A DNA stretch of 64,000 nt, from contig JAIRVG010000019.1 of the NCBI GenBank assembly GCA_031253995.1, positions 1 to 64,000 of the forward strand. The letters run 5' to 3'. This stretch comes from Paucimonas sp. (GTDB lineage Bacteria; Pseudomonadota; Gammaproteobacteria; Pseudomonadales; Pseudomonadaceae). Under the pieces are notes generated by a model. That model was given only the letters and a program-made list of their open reading frames with translations, did no database searches and was not told where the DNA came from. Made by a program: the position numbers and the translations under genes. Position 1 is the first letter of the stretch. Each line of letters opens with the position of its first letter. Positions 18,767 through 28,810 of the stretch are shown here, one piece after another.

Positions 18767-19087
18767 CGACGCTACTCCATGTACTTTATTTTTATGGCAG
18801 TGAGTCCTTCAAAGAAACGGGCCGATCGACGCCAGTGCTGGCAGGCCGCTAGTCGGTGCGCTGCGTGCGCATTCCCCGTCCCTCAAAATCCCCTGGCCCG
18901 ACTATAGCCAGCAGGTAGTAGTGCTTGATCCCTCTAAAGTGTGATTTGCACATCCCCCCGCCCGTGGCACCGCCAAGACGGCGACACGAAGGCTGACCGG
19001 GGAAGGATGGCTGATATTTTTCATTTCACAAGGCAGCGAAGCCTCTGGAACGCGGCTCGCGCCGGTCAAGGCGCGAGCCGGCGCGGT
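18767..19087. other. Intergenic region, promoter side of DUF1302 operon
   Basis: No gene is visible. It must hold the promoter of the minus-strand DUF1302-DUF1329 unit, but I cannot point to a clear -35/-10 pair. The terminator hairpin of the acyl-CoA ligase gene lies at its right end (listed separately). Confidence 0.5.
19053..19080 (-). terminator. Terminator of acyl-CoA ligase gene
   Basis: Perfect 11-bp stem CGGCTCGCGCC / GGCGCGAGCCG with a 6-nt loop, starting 8 bp past the stop codon of the ligase gene. Confidence 0.65.
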
Positions 19088-20770
19088 TTACAGGGTGGAC
19101 AGGAAGGCGCTGTTGCTGGCCTGCCACTCGGTGATGTCGAGGCGAATGCGCTTCTTGTCGAGCTTGCCGACACTGGTCTTGGGAATTTCGGTAACAAGGG
19201 CGATCTGGCTCGGAATCGCCCACTTGTTGATATGCCCCAGTTCCACGAACGGCTTGAGGTGTTCCTTGAGTTCCCGCGCGTCGATGCTCGCGCCTTCGCG
19301 CACCACCAGCAGGGCGAACGGGCGCTCGCCCCACTGCGGATCGGCGACACCGACCACGGCCACTTCGCGCACTGCCGGGTGACGGCTGATGAGGTCTTCC
19401 AGGTCCAGCGAGGAAATCCATTCGCCGCCGGTCTTGATCACATCCTTGATGCGGTCGCGGATGTCGATCACGCCCATGGCGTCGAGGGTGGCGACATCAC
19501 CGGTGTGCAGCCAGCCACCGGCCCAGAGTTCCTCGCTCTTCTCCGGCTCGCGGAAGTAACCCATGGTCAGCCAGGGAGCGCGCAGCACCAGTTCGCCCTG
19601 GGATTCGCCGTCGGCCGGGAGGAAGTTGCCGTCGCCATCGACGATCGCCGCTTCCACCAGTGGTACCGGGACCCCGGCCTTGATTCGGTAGGTGGTTCGT
19701 TCGTCCTCGCTGCCGGCCAGCAGTTCCTCGTTGAGGTGGGCGCAGGAGATCAGCGGGCAGGTCTCGGACATGCCGTAGGCCGCGGTCAGCTGGATCCCGC
19801 GGGCCTTGGCCGCCTCGTACAGGGCACGGTTCAGCGCGCTGCCGCCGATGATGATCTTCCAGCCGCCGAAATCCTGGTCCTGGGCGTTCTTGCAGTTGAG
19901 CAGCATCTGCAGGATGGTCGGCACGCAGTGGGAGAAGCTGACCTTTTCCTCGCGCCACAGGCGGACCAGCATGTCCGGCTCGTAGCGCCCGGGATAGACC
20001 TGCTTGAGCCCGAGCATGGTGGCGACGTAGGGGATGCCCCAGGCGTGCACGTGGAACATCGGGGTGATCGGCATGTACACGTCGTCGGTGCCGAGCAGGC
20101 GCACGCTGTCGATGCTACCGGTAACAGTGGCCACGCCCATGGTGTGCAGTACCAGCTGGCGGTGGGTGAAGTAAACGCCCTTGGGGTTGCCGGTGGTGCC
20201 AGTGGTGTAGAAGGTGGTGGCGACCGAGTTCTCGTCGAAATCCGGGAAGTCGTAGTGCGGGCTGGCGGCGGCCAGCAACTGCTCGTACTCGCCGACCAGG
20301 TTGGGCAGCTCGGCGGTCTTGTCCGGACCGTCGGTGAGCAGCAGGGTCTTCTCCACCGTGGTCAGTTGCGGGGCTATGGCCTGGTAGAGCCCGACGAAGT
20401 CGCTGTTGACCAGCACGAAGCGGTCGTCGGCGTGGTTCATGGTGTAGAGGATCTGCTCCGGCGACAGGCGCACGTTGATGGTGTGCACCACCGCGCCGAT
20501 CATCGGGATGGCGAACATGCATTCCAGGTAGCGATGGCTGTCCCAGTCCATCACCGCCACGGTGTCGCCGGCCTTGACCCCGGCCTCGGTGAGCACGTTG
20601 GCCAGGCGCGCTATACGCTCGTTGAGGGTCAGGTAGCTGTAGCGCAGCTGGTCGCGGTAGACGATCTCGCGGGTTTTCTCGTAGCGGCTGCCGGACATCA
20701 GCAGGCGCTTGATCAGCAGGGGAAACTGATACGCACCCTCGGCGGGGGCAATGACACGAGTCTGCAACAT
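19088..20770 (-). CDS. AMP-forming fatty acyl-CoA ligase
   Basis: 560-aa member of the ANL superfamily that adenylates a carboxylic acid and transfers it to CoA. The P-loop TTGTTGNPKG, the AYGMSETCP motif, TGDVA and the C-terminal catalytic lysine region (KTSVGKLDKKRIR) are all visible. It most resembles medium/long-chain fatty acid ligases of the AlkK/FadD-like group; the substrate cannot be read from sequence. Single gene with its own terminator; not obviously linked to the amine locus. Confidence 0.88.
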   Translation of the reverse strand: MLQTRVIAPAEGAYQFPLLIKRLLMSGSRYEKTREIVYRDQLRYSYLTLNERIARLANVLTEAGVKAGDTVAVMDWDSHRYLECMFAIPMIGAVVHTINVRLSPEQILYTMNHADDRFVLVNSDFVGLYQAIAPQLTTVEKTLLLTDGPDKTAELPNLVGEYEQLLAAASPHYDFPDFDENSVATTFYTTGTTGNPKGVYFTHRQLVLHTMGVATVTGSIDSVRLLGTDDVYMPITPMFHVHAWGIPYVATMLGLKQVYPGRYEPDMLVRLWREEKVSFSHCVPTILQMLLNCKNAQDQDFGGWKIIIGGSALNRALYEAAKARGIQLTAAYGMSETCPLISCAHLNEELLAGSEDERTTYRIKAGVPVPLVEAAIVDGDGNFLPADGESQGELVLRAPWLTMGYFREPEKSEELWAGGWLHTGDVATLDAMGVIDIRDRIKDVIKTGGEWISSLDLEDLISRHPAVREVAVVGVADPQWGERPFALLVVREGASIDARELKEHLKPFVELGHINKWAIPSQIALVTEIPKTSVGKLDKKRIRLDITEWQASNSAFLSTL

Positions 20771-20918
20771 GGGAGTCCCTTTTCTGGAGTTGCACGGGGC
20801 ATGGACAAAGCTGTCCTTACTCTAGAACGGGGCAACGGCGGTCAAATCAGCCAAAGGAATGATTTGACCGCCTTTCGACCGAACGGTCATGCACCTCCGG
20901 TGCCTCTGTTCAGCGGAT

Positions 20919-21539
20919 TTAGCTGAAGGCGATCTTGATCCCGAGGGCGATCAGCACGGCGCCCATGGTGCGGTCGAACCAGTGGCCCATGCGGGCGAAG
21001 CCGGCGCGCACCCGGGCCTGGCTGAACAGCATGGCGACCAGGCAGAACCACAGGCCGGTGGCCAGGGCCAGGTAGACGCCGTAGCCGGCCTGGACCAGCA
21101 GCGGGGTGTGGGGGTTGATGACCACGGTGAACAGGGAAAGGAAGAACAGCGTGGCCTTGGGATTGAGGCCGTTGGTCATGAAGCCGGCGACGAAGGCCGC
21201 GCGCGGGGTGCGTTCGACGGTGGAGACCTGGACCGACTCGGCGCCCGCAGCGGCGGGCCTGGACCGCAGGGCCTTGAAGCCGATGTAGACCAGGTAGGCC
21301 GCAGCGGCCCATTTGAGCGCGTTGAACAGCATGATCGACTGCGACACGATCAGGCCGATGCCCAGCAGCGAATAGCCGACATGGAGGAAGATCGCGGTGC
21401 CGACGCCGAAGGCGGTCCAGGTACCGGCGCGGCGACCATGGGTAACACTTTCCCGCACCACCACGGCGAAATCGGGACCGGGGCTGGCGACGGCCAGCAG
21501 GTGGATCAGCGCGACGGTGAGAAATTCTGCCCAGTACAC
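20919..21539 (-). CDS. LysE/RhtB family amino acid exporter
   Basis: 206-aa inner-membrane protein with about six hydrophobic segments and the family signature SPGPDFAVVVRESVTHGRR near the N-terminus. LysE/RhtB members export amino acids or derivatives. The start is GTG at 21539 with AGGAG nine bases upstream; no ATG fits. Substrate unknown. Confidence 0.88.
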   Translation of the reverse strand: MYWAEFLTVALIHLLAVASPGPDFAVVVRESVTHGRRAGTWTAFGVGTAIFLHVGYSLLGIGLIVSQSIMLFNALKWAAAAYLVYIGFKALRSRPAAAGAESVQVSTVERTPRAAFVAGFMTNGLNPKATLFFLSLFTVVINPHTPLLVQAGYGVYLALATGLWFCLVAMLFSQARVRAGFARMGHWFDRTMGAVLIALGIKIAFS

Positions 21540-21690
21540 GAAAGGAGGCTCCTGGTAACAAATGGGGGGATACCTTACCCATTAACACCTTGTTACAACA
21601 GGGGTTCCGCCAGGGCTGACAGGTGCTCGGCTTGACTCTCCCCCAAAGGTCAACCTTTAACCTGCCGCCCTTTCCCCCGGATCCGGCGCC

Positions 21691-22266
21691 ATGACCCAAC
21701 GCATCCTCATCCTCCTCGGCCACCCCTCTGCCGACAGCTTCTGCGCCGCCCTCGCCCGGCACTACGCCAGTGCCGCCCGCGAAGCCGGCCACGATGTTCG
21801 CCACCTGGCCCTCGGCGAGCTGGATTTCGAACCGGTCCTGCACCACGGCTACCGCGCCGATCAACCGCTGGAAGCCGACCTGCTCGCCGCCCAGCAGGCA
21901 ATCCTCTGGGCCGAGCGCCTGGTGCTGGTGTTCCCGATCTGGTGGGGCGGCGTGCCCGCCCTGCTCAAGGGCTTTCTCGACCGCATCCTGCAACCGGGCT
22001 TCGCCTTCCGCTACAAGCCCGGCTCGCCCTTCCCGGAAAAACTCCTGGCCGGCCGCCACGCCCACCTGCTGGTGACCATGGACACCCCGCCCTGGTACTA
22101 CCGCTGGTTCCAGGCCATGCCCGGCCTGCATCAGATGCGCCGCACCACCCTGGCGTTCTGTGGCATCCGCACCGGAAAGACGCTAACGTTCGGGCCGGTC
22201 CTCCATTCCTCCCCGCAGCGGCGCCAGTCCTGGCTGGACCAGACCCGCACCCTGGCCCTGCGCTGA
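21691..22266 (+). CDS. Flavodoxin-fold NAD(P)H oxidoreductase
   Basis: 191 aa, flavodoxin_2 family (NQO1/MdaB/KefF-like quinone or drug reductases). The FMN-binding N-terminus ILILLGHPSADSFC and the FPIWWGGVPALLKGFLDR segment are characteristic. Twelve bases downstream lies a MerR regulator on the same strand, so it is likely induced by an electrophile or redox stress sensed by that regulator (inference). Confidence 0.87.
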   Translation: MTQRILILLGHPSADSFCAALARHYASAAREAGHDVRHLALGELDFEPVLHHGYRADQPLEADLLAAQQAILWAERLVLVFPIWWGGVPALLKGFLDRILQPGFAFRYKPGSPFPEKLLAGRHAHLLVTMDTPPWYYRWFQAMPGLHQMRRTTLAFCGIRTGKTLTFGPVLHSSPQRRQSWLDQTRTLALR

Positions 22267-22278
22267 CAAGGAAGTGCA

Positions 22279-22635
22279 ATGTTCATCGGCGAAGCCGCCC
22301 GTCTTTCCGGCACCACCATCAAGACCATCCGCCACTACGAAAGCATCGGCCTGCTGTCCACGGCCCGGCGCCAGGGCAGCTACCGCGTCTACGACCAGCA
22401 CGCCGTCGAGCTGCTGGTGCTGATCAAGTGCGCGCAGAAGCTCGGCTTTACCCTCAAGGAGATGCAGGCTCTAATGGCCGACGGCCAGACCCGCCGCGAC
22501 GACATCCGCACCGCCATCGCGACCAAAACCGCGCAAGTGCAGCAGCGGATCGACGAGTTGCAGCGCCAGCTCGGCGAATTACAGGCCTTCGACGCCAGCC
22601 TGCAGCAGATTTCCGATAGCTGTTTCCATCTCTGA
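22279..22635 (+). CDS. MerR family transcriptional regulator
   Basis: 118 aa: a winged helix-turn-helix at the N-terminus (IGEAARLSGTTIKTIRHYES), then a long dimerisation coiled coil (about 80-112). It lacks the cysteine-rich metal site of MerR/CueR, so it more likely senses an organic or redox signal. AAGGAAG precedes the ATG. Probably an operon with the reductase just upstream. Confidence 0.88.
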   Translation: MFIGEAARLSGTTIKTIRHYESIGLLSTARRQGSYRVYDQHAVELLVLIKCAQKLGFTLKEMQALMADGQTRRDDIRTAIATKTAQVQQRIDELQRQLGELQAFDASLQQISDSCFHL

Positions 22636-22654
22636 ATTTCCCGGGAGCCCCGCC

Positions 22655-23611
22655 ATGACCCACGCCGTCTTTCTCGATCACAGCTCGCTGGACCTCGGTG
22701 ACCTCGACCTCGACGGCTTGCACGCCTGCTTCGAGCGCCTGGACGTACACCCGGCGAGCGCCCCCGACCAGGTCGTTGAACGCCTGCAGGGCGCCAGCGT
22801 GGCCATCAGCAACAAGGTGGTGCTGGACGCCACGGTGCTCAAGGCCTGCCCGGACCTCAAGCTGATCCTGGTGGCCGCCACCGGCACCAACAACGTCGAC
22901 CTGCAGGTCGCCCGCGACCAAGGCATCGTGGTCAGCAACTGCCAGGGCTACGGCACCCCGTCCGTGGCCCAGCACACCCTCGCCCTGCTGCTGGCCCTGG
23001 CCACGCGCCTGGCGGACTACCAGCAGGCGGTCGCCGCCGGCAAATGGGGCCAGGCGAAGCAGTTCTGCCTGCTGGACTTCCCCATCGTCGAGCTGGAAGG
23101 CAAGACCCTCGGCCTGCTCGGCCATGGCGAACTGGGCGGTGCAGTGGCGCGCCTGGCGGAGGCCTTCGGCATGCGCGTGTTGCTTGGGCAACTGCCCGGC
23201 CGCCCACCTCGTGAAGACCGCCTGAGCCTGGAGGAACTGCTGCCCCAGGTCGACGCCCTGACCTTGCACTGCCCGCTCAACGACAACACCCGCAACATGA
23301 TCGGCGCGCCGCAACTGGCCCTGCTCAAGCCCGGCACCTTCATCGTCAACACCGCCCGCGGCGGCCTGATCGACGAACAGGCCCTGGCCGATGCCCTGCG
23401 CGGCGGTCACCTGGGCGGCGCAGCCACCGACGTGTTGACCGTGGAACCGCCGGTCAACGGCAACCCGCTGCTGGCCGGCAACATCCCGCGTCTGATCGTC
23501 ACCCCGCACAGCGCCTGGGGCGCGGTGGAAGCACGGCAGCGCATCGTCGACCAGCTCACCGAAAACGCCCGCGCCTTCCTCGCCGGCAGCCCGCGCCGCG
23601 TGGTCAGCTGA
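22655..23611 (+). CDS. D-2-hydroxyacid dehydrogenase
   Basis: 318 aa, NAD(P)-dependent D-isomer-specific 2-hydroxyacid dehydrogenase, closest in look to glycerate dehydrogenase/hydroxypyruvate reductases. The dinucleotide-binding motif is LGLLGHGELGG, slightly unusual in having HGELGG for the typical GxGxIG. The catalytic arginine (NTARGGLID), glutamate region (DVLTVEPP) and histidine (TPHSAWG) are present. GGGAG precedes the ATG; it begins 19 bp after the MerR gene. Confidence 0.87.
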   Translation: MTHAVFLDHSSLDLGDLDLDGLHACFERLDVHPASAPDQVVERLQGASVAISNKVVLDATVLKACPDLKLILVAATGTNNVDLQVARDQGIVVSNCQGYGTPSVAQHTLALLLALATRLADYQQAVAAGKWGQAKQFCLLDFPIVELEGKTLGLLGHGELGGAVARLAEAFGMRVLLGQLPGRPPREDRLSLEELLPQVDALTLHCPLNDNTRNMIGAPQLALLKPGTFIVNTARGGLIDEQALADALRGGHLGGAATDVLTVEPPVNGNPLLAGNIPRLIVTPHSAWGAVEARQRIVDQLTENARAFLAGSPRRVVS

Positions 23612-23664
23612 GGCGCGCCGGCTTCTGGTAGACTTCGCCCCTTTTTTCTCAGGAGCCGCCGTCC

Positions 23665-24663
23665 ATGGACCCGCGCAGTGAAGTGTTGCTTCGTCAGGCC
23701 GATCTGTTCACCGGCCCGCTGCTGCTCGCCGGGTTGCCGGCGGACAGCCTGCTGGGCAGTTTTCCACAGGCCCATGGCTGGTGCTGGCATGCCGGCGACC
23801 AGGCAATCCTCGATGCCCGTTTCGCCGGCCGCAGCCATTTCGGCGTGGAAGCCCCCAGCGTGCCGTTCGACGCCGCCGTGCTGTTCCTGCCCAAGTCCCG
23901 CGACCTCGCCAACTACCTGCTCAACGCCCTCGCCTCGCGCCTGGGCGGGCGCCAACTGTTCCTGGTCGGGGAAAAACGCGGTGGCATCGAAGGTGCGGCG
24001 AAGCAACTGCATGCCTTCGGCAAGCCACGCAAGCTGGACAGCGCGCGGCATTGCCAGCTCTGGCAGGTGACTGTGGATAACCCGCCGGCGGCGCAATCGC
24101 TGGAAAGCCTGGCCCTGCGCTTCGAGCTGCCGCTGGCCGATGGCCCGCTGAACATCGTCAGCCTGCCCGGCGTGTTCAGCCATGGCCGCCTGGACCGCGG
24201 CACCGCGCTGCTGCTGGAGCATCTGGACGGGCTGCCGTGCGGTCATGTCCTCGACTTCGGCTGCGGTGCGGGAGTCCTGGGGGCGATCGTCAAGCGGCGT
24301 TATCCACAGAGCCGGGTCACCCTGCTCGACGTCGATGCCTTCGCCGTCGCCAGCAGCCGCCTGACCCTGGCTGCCAACGGTCTGGAAGGCGAGGTGATCG
24401 CCGGTGACGGGATCGACGCTGCACCTCGCGAACTCGACGTCATTCTGAGTAATCCGCCGTTCCACACCGGGGTTCACACCAACTATCAGGCGTCGGAGAA
24501 TCTGCTGAAAAAATCCGCCGATCATCTGAAAAAAGGCGGCGAAATGCGCCTTGTCGCAAACAGCTTCCTGCGCTATCCACCACTGATCGAAGCCGCCCTG
24601 GGCAACTGCGAAACGCGTGCCCAGGCCGACGGATTCAAGATCTACCGGGCGCTGCGCGGCTGA
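23665..24663 (+). CDS. rsmC: 16S rRNA m2G1207 methyltransferase
   Basis: 332-aa two-domain SAM-dependent methyltransferase. The C-terminal catalytic domain carries [11 protein letters not shown] (SAM motif I) and NPPFHTG (the NPPF motif for base N-methylation), and the N-terminal half is the degenerate duplicated domain seen in RsmC. It modifies guanine 1207 of 16S rRNA in the small subunit. CAGGAG precedes the ATG. A riboswitch-led gene follows. Confidence 0.92.
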   Translation: MDPRSEVLLRQADLFTGPLLLAGLPADSLLGSFPQAHGWCWHAGDQAILDARFAGRSHFGVEAPSVPFDAAVLFLPKSRDLANYLLNALASRLGGRQLFLVGEKRGGIEGAAKQLHAFGKPRKLDSARHCQLWQVTVDNPPAAQSLESLALRFELPLADGPLNIVSLPGVFSHGRLDRGTALLLEHLDGLPCGHVLDFGCGAGVLGAIVKRRYPQSRVTLLDVDAFAVASSRLTLAANGLEGEVIAGDGIDAAPRELDVILSNPPFHTGVHTNYQASENLLKKSADHLKKGGEMRLVANSFLRYPPLIEAALGNCETRAQADGFKIYRALRG

Positions 24664-24704
24664 AAAACAGCACTTGCGCAAACGAATCCGCGTAGGCAGA
24701 ATCC

Positions 24705-24890
24705 GCTCCGTCCTAGGGGAGTAGTCTCCCGCGAGCGCCCTGCTCGCCCGGTGCGACGTCAACATACTTGGTCCACAGACCATGGCGCGCACGACCCACG
24801 GTCCGCATCAGACGGATCCAGGGTTTGACAAGACCTATGACACGCACACCTTACCCGGGGCGGGGAGGCTGTACGTGTCATAGCCGTGTC
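24705..24890 (+). promoter_or_regulatory. yybP-ykoY-type manganese riboswitch
   Basis: The 250-bp leader of the GDT1-family gene carries the family hallmarks: GGGGAGTAG at 24717-24725, a central GTCAACATACTTGG (24758 onward), and a later conserved strand CGGGGAGGCTG around 24861-24871. A 10-bp stem, CTATGACACG (24835-24844) with CGTGTCATAG (24874-24883), closes the last part, and C-rich 24893-24902 could pair with the preceding G-run near the ribosome site AGGA (24904). This class senses Mn2+ and is common before Mn exporters of this family. Confidence 0.8.
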
Positions 24891-24913
24891 GACCCGCCCC
24901 CGTAGGAATCCTG

Positions 24914-25501
24914 ATGCTGGAATCGTTGCTTGTCCCTACCGCAATCGTTGCGCTCGCCGAAATTGGCGACAAGACGCAGCTGCTTGCCCTCATTCTCGCC
25001 GCGCGCTTCCGCAAGCCGTGGCCGATCATCGCCGGCATCGTCGCCGCAACCCTGGCCAACCATGCCGCCGCCGGTGCCGTGGGTGCCTGGTTCGGCAGCT
25101 TCTTCAGCAGCACCACCCTGCACTGGATCCTGGCCGCGAGCTTCCTCGCCACGGCGGCGTGGACACTGATTCCGGACAAGATGGACGATGACGAGGCCAG
25201 CACGGCGCGGCGCTTCGGGCCGTTCCTGACCACGCTGATCGCATTCTTCCTGGCGGAGATCGGCGACAAGACCCAGGTCGCCACGGTGATGCTGGCGGCG
25301 CAGTACCCGCACCTGATCATGGTGATCATCGGGACCACCCTGGGCATGCTGATCGCCAACGTGCCGGTGGTACTGGCGGGTAATTTCGCGGCGGAGAAAC
25401 TGCCGCTGACCCTGATTCGTCGCCTGGCGGCGAGTGCCTTCGTGGTGCTGGCGGTGATCGCGGTGTATTCGGCGATGCAGGCCAGCGGATGGGTAGGCTA
25501 A
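24914..25501 (+). CDS. GDT1/UPF0016 family Mn2+ exporter (MneA-like)
   Basis: 195-aa inner-membrane protein with six hydrophobic segments and the duplicated family motif: ALAEIGDKTQLL near the N-terminus and FFLAEIGDKTQVA in the second half. The acidic E-x-G-D motifs bind the transported cation. Bacterial members export manganese, which agrees with the Mn-type riboswitch in the leader. AGGA lies seven bases before the ATG. Confidence 0.9.
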   Translation: MLESLLVPTAIVALAEIGDKTQLLALILAARFRKPWPIIAGIVAATLANHAAAGAVGAWFGSFFSSTTLHWILAASFLATAAWTLIPDKMDDDEASTARRFGPFLTTLIAFFLAEIGDKTQVATVMLAAQYPHLIMVIIGTTLGMLIANVPVVLAGNFAAEKLPLTLIRRLAASAFVVLAVIAVYSAMQASGWVG

Positions 25502-25512
25502 ACCCTTCCTGC

Positions 25513-25605
25513 AGGAGCTGGCTTGCCTGCGAAGGCCTGCAACGCAGGCCCGATCCAGTCGCTGCAACATTCGGGACCGCGTTGCGGTCCCTCGCGGAGC
25601 AAGCT
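25513..25605. repeat. REP-like palindromic elements (two units)
   Basis: Contains GAGCTGGCTTGCCTGCGAAGG, the same head as the element near 266, followed by GGCCTGCAACGCAGGCC and a second unit GGGACCGCGTTGCGGTCCC. Several nested inverted repeats fill the gap between converging genes, as is typical of Pseudomonas REPs. Confidence 0.7.
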
Positions 25606-25607
25606 GA

Positions 25608-26426
25608 TTACTTCTTGGCCTGCTCGTACAACGGCATCACCTTCGGAATCGCCGCCTGCAACGAAGCAATCCGGCTATCCGACGCCGGGTGAGTGCTCAT
25701 GAACTCCGGCTGCGATGCACCACCCGAGGCCTGGGCCATCTTGTTCCACAGGGTGATCGCGGCATTCGGGTTGTAGCCGGCGCGGGCCGCCAGTTCCAGG
25801 CCGATCAGGTCGGCTTCGTTCTCGTTGCTGCGGCTGTTGGGCAGGGTCAGGCTGTACTGCACCACGGTATCGGCCAGTTGCAGGCTGTCCTCGCCCAGCC
25901 CCAACAGGGCACCGGCGCCGGAACGGGCCATCTGGATGCCGTAGGCCTTGGACATCGCTTCACGACCATGCTCGCGCAAGGCGTGGGCGATTTCATGGCC
26001 CATCACCGCGGCAATCTCGTCGTCGGTCAGCTGCAACTTATCGATCAGGCCGCTATAGAAGATGATCTTGCCGCCAGGACCACAGTTGGCGTTGAGCTCG
26101 TCGCTCTTGATCAGGTTGACCTCCCACTGCCATTGCGCCGAGTCCGGGCGGAACTGCGGGGCCTGGGCAATCAGGCGGTCGGCGATGGCCTGCACGCGCT
26201 TGGCGTTGGCGCTGGTCTTGTCCAGCACGCCCTTGCCGGACGCCTCGCCGAGGGTCTGCTGGTAGGACTGGGCATACATCTGGTTGACCTGGTCGGTCGA
26301 CAGCATGCTGAACATATATTGCTTGCGCTCGACACCGACCGCTCCACCACTGGTGGTGTTCACCGCCTGGCAACCGGCCAGCAGGATCGAAGCGCCCAGG
26401 GCACCGACAACAACCAATCTACGCAT
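25608..26426 (-). CDS. M48 family metalloprotease lipoprotein
   Basis: 272 aa. The lipobox LLAGC is at about 15-19, so it is a lipoprotein anchored in the envelope. The zinc site HEIAH (MGHEIAHALREHG) is followed by a glutamate-rich NENEADLIG segment for the third ligand, as in LoiP/YcaL/BepA-type Zn proteases of envelope quality control. ATG 26426 follows GGGAG at good spacing; an upstream in-frame codon at 26486 has none of this. Confidence 0.9.
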   Translation of the reverse strand: MRRLVVVGALGASILLAGCQAVNTTSGGAVGVERKQYMFSMLSTDQVNQMYAQSYQQTLGEASGKGVLDKTSANAKRVQAIADRLIAQAPQFRPDSAQWQWEVNLIKSDELNANCGPGGKIIFYSGLIDKLQLTDDEIAAVMGHEIAHALREHGREAMSKAYGIQMARSGAGALLGLGEDSLQLADTVVQYSLTLPNSRSNENEADLIGLELAARAGYNPNAAITLWNKMAQASGGASQPEFMSTHPASDSRIASLQAAIPKVMPLYEQAKK

Positions 26427-26583
26427 GTAAAAACTCCCTTCTGAGGTGAGCCGTATCCTAGGACGGCGCGTCTGATCGCGCCACAACCGTAAGCAAAGAT
26501 TTCTCTCTGACCTGCTAATGCTTTATCGGTTTCACGCCGATATTACGGGGGCTAGGCGACCTTCCCGTGCTCGGAGCCCCTCA

Positions 26584-28725
26584 ATGAAGTTCAAGTCGAT
26601 CCAGTTTTCCGTTGCCGCCCTGGCGGGCGCAATCGTGTTGAGTATCGTCGCAGCCCTGGTGCTGTACGCGGTGTTTTCCGGAGCCCGGACCCAGGACCTG
26701 GTGCAGAAACGGACACAGGAGCAGTTCAATACCATCATCGAGCAGCGCCTGACCGCCCTGGCCCAGACCCAGGCCAGCCAGATCCTGCGCCGCCTCGAAG
26801 CTCCGCTGCTGGTGGCCCGCGGCATCGCCACCACCAACGCGCAACTGGGCATGAAGGACGCCGCCGGCAACCCGGCCCTGAAGGTGGAACGCGCCCAGCT
26901 GATCAGCCTGCTCAAGCAGAGCCTGGTGAACAACCCGCTGTTGCTGGGCACCTATGTCGCCTGGGAGCCGAACGCCGTCGATCATGACGACGCCAGCTAT
27001 ATAGGCACCGCCGTGGAAGGTATCGATCCGGCCAACGGTCGCTTCCAGCCCTGGTGGTACCGCAACACCGACGGCAGCTTCGGCCTGGAAAAGCTGGTCG
27101 ACCTGAACAACGACACCCTGCTCTCCACCGGCGTGCGCGCCAGCGAGTACTACCTGTGCTCGAAGGAAAGCAAGCGTGCCTGCGCCATCGACCCCGCGCC
27201 TTATAAAGTGGGCGACAAGATGGTGATGCTCGCCTCCTTCATCGAGCCGATCATGGTCGACGGCCAGTTCCAGGGCATCGTCGGCGCCGACCTGTCGGTG
27301 AACTTCATCCAGGACCTGCTCAAGGCCGCCGACGGCCAGCTGTACAACGGCGCCGGCGAGCTGGCGCTGATCGCCAACAACGGTCGCCTGGTTGCCTATA
27401 CCAAGGACGAAAGCAAGTTCGGCGAGAAGGCCAGCGACGTGCTGCCGGCCGCCGAGGCCGCCAGCCTGAAGAAGGTCACCGGCGACGCGCCGGTCTATGA
27501 AGTGGACAACGAGAACGGCCAGATCCGCCTGTTCCTGCCGTTCCAGATCGGTGACACCGCCGCGCGCTGGACCCTGCTGCTGGACCTGCCTCTGGACGCG
27601 GTGATGGCTGATGCCGCCAAACTGCAGAAAGACCTCAGCGACCAGCGCCGCACCGATATCACCGGCATGACCTTGGTCGGCCTGGCCATCGCCGCCCTTG
27701 GCCTGCTGGTGATCTGGCTGCTGGCCCACGGTATCGCCCGCCCGCTGCGGCAGATGGTGGCGATGCTGGACGACATCGCCCAGGGCGAAGGCGACCTGAC
27801 CCGCCGCCTGGAAAGCGACCGCCACGACGAGCTGGGCTCCATCGCCAAGGGCTTCAATACCTTCCTCGGCAAGCTGCAGACCATGATCAGCCAGGTGGTG
27901 ACCTCGGTGCAGAAGGTCAGCGACTCGTCGGAACACACCGCCGATATCGCCATTCGCACCAACCAGGGCGTGCACAAGCAGATGGCCGAGATCGACCTGG
28001 TGGCCACCGCGGTACACGAAATGACCGCCACCGCCCAGGACGTGGCGCGCAATGCCACCCACGCAGCCCAAGCCGCGAGCAATGCCGACCAGGCCGCCAA
28101 CCAGGGCCTGTCCATCGTTCGCGACACCTCCAACTCCATCGCCGCCCTGGCCGACGAGATCGGTCGCGCGGTGGGCGTGGTGCAGACCCTGGCCCGGGAC
28201 AGCGAGAACATCAACGCCATCCTGGTGGCGATCCGCGCGATTGCCGAACAGACCAACCTGCTGGCCCTCAATGCCGCGATCGAGGCGGCCCGTGCCGGCG
28301 AGCAGGGTCGTGGTTTCGCCGTGGTTGCCGACGAAGTGCGCAACCTGGCGCAGAAGACCCAGCAGGCCACCGAAGAAATCCAGCAGATGATCCAGCAACT
28401 GCAGCAGGGCACCCGCGACGTGGTGCGGGTGATGGAGGACAGCCAGGGCAAGACCGATGTCAGCGTGCAGCAGGCGGCACGGGCGGCCGATGCGCTGGAA
28501 AGCATTACCCGGGCGGTATCGGTGATCAACGACATGAACACCCAGATCGCCAGCGCCGCCGAGGAGCAGAGTGCGGTGGCCGAGGATATCAACCGCAACG
28601 TGATCAATATCGGCCAGGTGGCCAATGAGGTGGCGGGCGGTGCCGATGAGTCGAGCAGTGCCAGTGCCGAGCTGACCAAGCTGGCGGAGCAGCAGCGGCG
28701 GCTGATCAATCAGTTCCGGGTTTGA
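26584..28725 (+). CDS. Methyl-accepting chemotaxis protein, dCache type
   Basis: 713-aa chemoreceptor: first membrane helix at about 12-34, a periplasmic double-Cache domain of about 330 residues containing RFQPWWYRN (aromatic ligand-site-like), a second helix near 380-405, HAMP, then a long signalling coiled coil with the conserved hairpin tip ([20 protein letters not shown]). No CheR-docking pentapeptide is visible at the C-terminus (NQFRV). Domain order and size are close to Pseudomonas TlpQ-like amine receptors, but that identity is a guess. ATG 26584 was preferred over a frame-extending start at 26518 because it directly precedes the transmembrane helix. Confidence 0.9.
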   Translation: MKFKSIQFSVAALAGAIVLSIVAALVLYAVFSGARTQDLVQKRTQEQFNTIIEQRLTALAQTQASQILRRLEAPLLVARGIATTNAQLGMKDAAGNPALKVERAQLISLLKQSLVNNPLLLGTYVAWEPNAVDHDDASYIGTAVEGIDPANGRFQPWWYRNTDGSFGLEKLVDLNNDTLLSTGVRASEYYLCSKESKRACAIDPAPYKVGDKMVMLASFIEPIMVDGQFQGIVGADLSVNFIQDLLKAADGQLYNGAGELALIANNGRLVAYTKDESKFGEKASDVLPAAEAASLKKVTGDAPVYEVDNENGQIRLFLPFQIGDTAARWTLLLDLPLDAVMADAAKLQKDLSDQRRTDITGMTLVGLAIAALGLLVIWLLAHGIARPLRQMVAMLDDIAQGEGDLTRRLESDRHDELGSIAKGFNTFLGKLQTMISQVVTSVQKVSDSSEHTADIAIRTNQGVHKQMAEIDLVATAVHEMTATAQDVARNATHAAQAASNADQAANQGLSIVRDTSNSIAALADEIGRAVGVVQTLARDSENINAILVAIRAIAEQTNLLALNAAIEAARAGEQGRGFAVVADEVRNLAQKTQQATEEIQQMIQQLQQGTRDVVRVMEDSQGKTDVSVQQAARAADALESITRAVSVINDMNTQIASAAEEQSAVAEDINRNVINIGQVANEVAGGADESSSASAELTKLAEQQRRLINQFRV

Positions 28726-28727
28726 CG

Positions 28728-28808
28728 GCAGTTGCAAGTTCCAAGCTTCAAGCGGCAAGCAAGAGCGAATCGCATCGCTTTTGCTTGCATCTTGAAGCTT
28801 GCAACTGC
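28728..28808. repeat. CTTGAAGCTTGC inverted repeat
   Basis: Long imperfect palindrome between converging genes: GCAGTTGCAAG with AAGCTTCAAG at 28728-28752, and CTTGAAGCTTGCAACTGC at 28791-28808, with an inner GCAAGCAAGAGCG / CGCTTTTGCTTGC stem. A related element lies at 31831-31913. It probably also serves as a bidirectional terminator. Confidence 0.7.
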
Positions 28809-28810
28809 TT

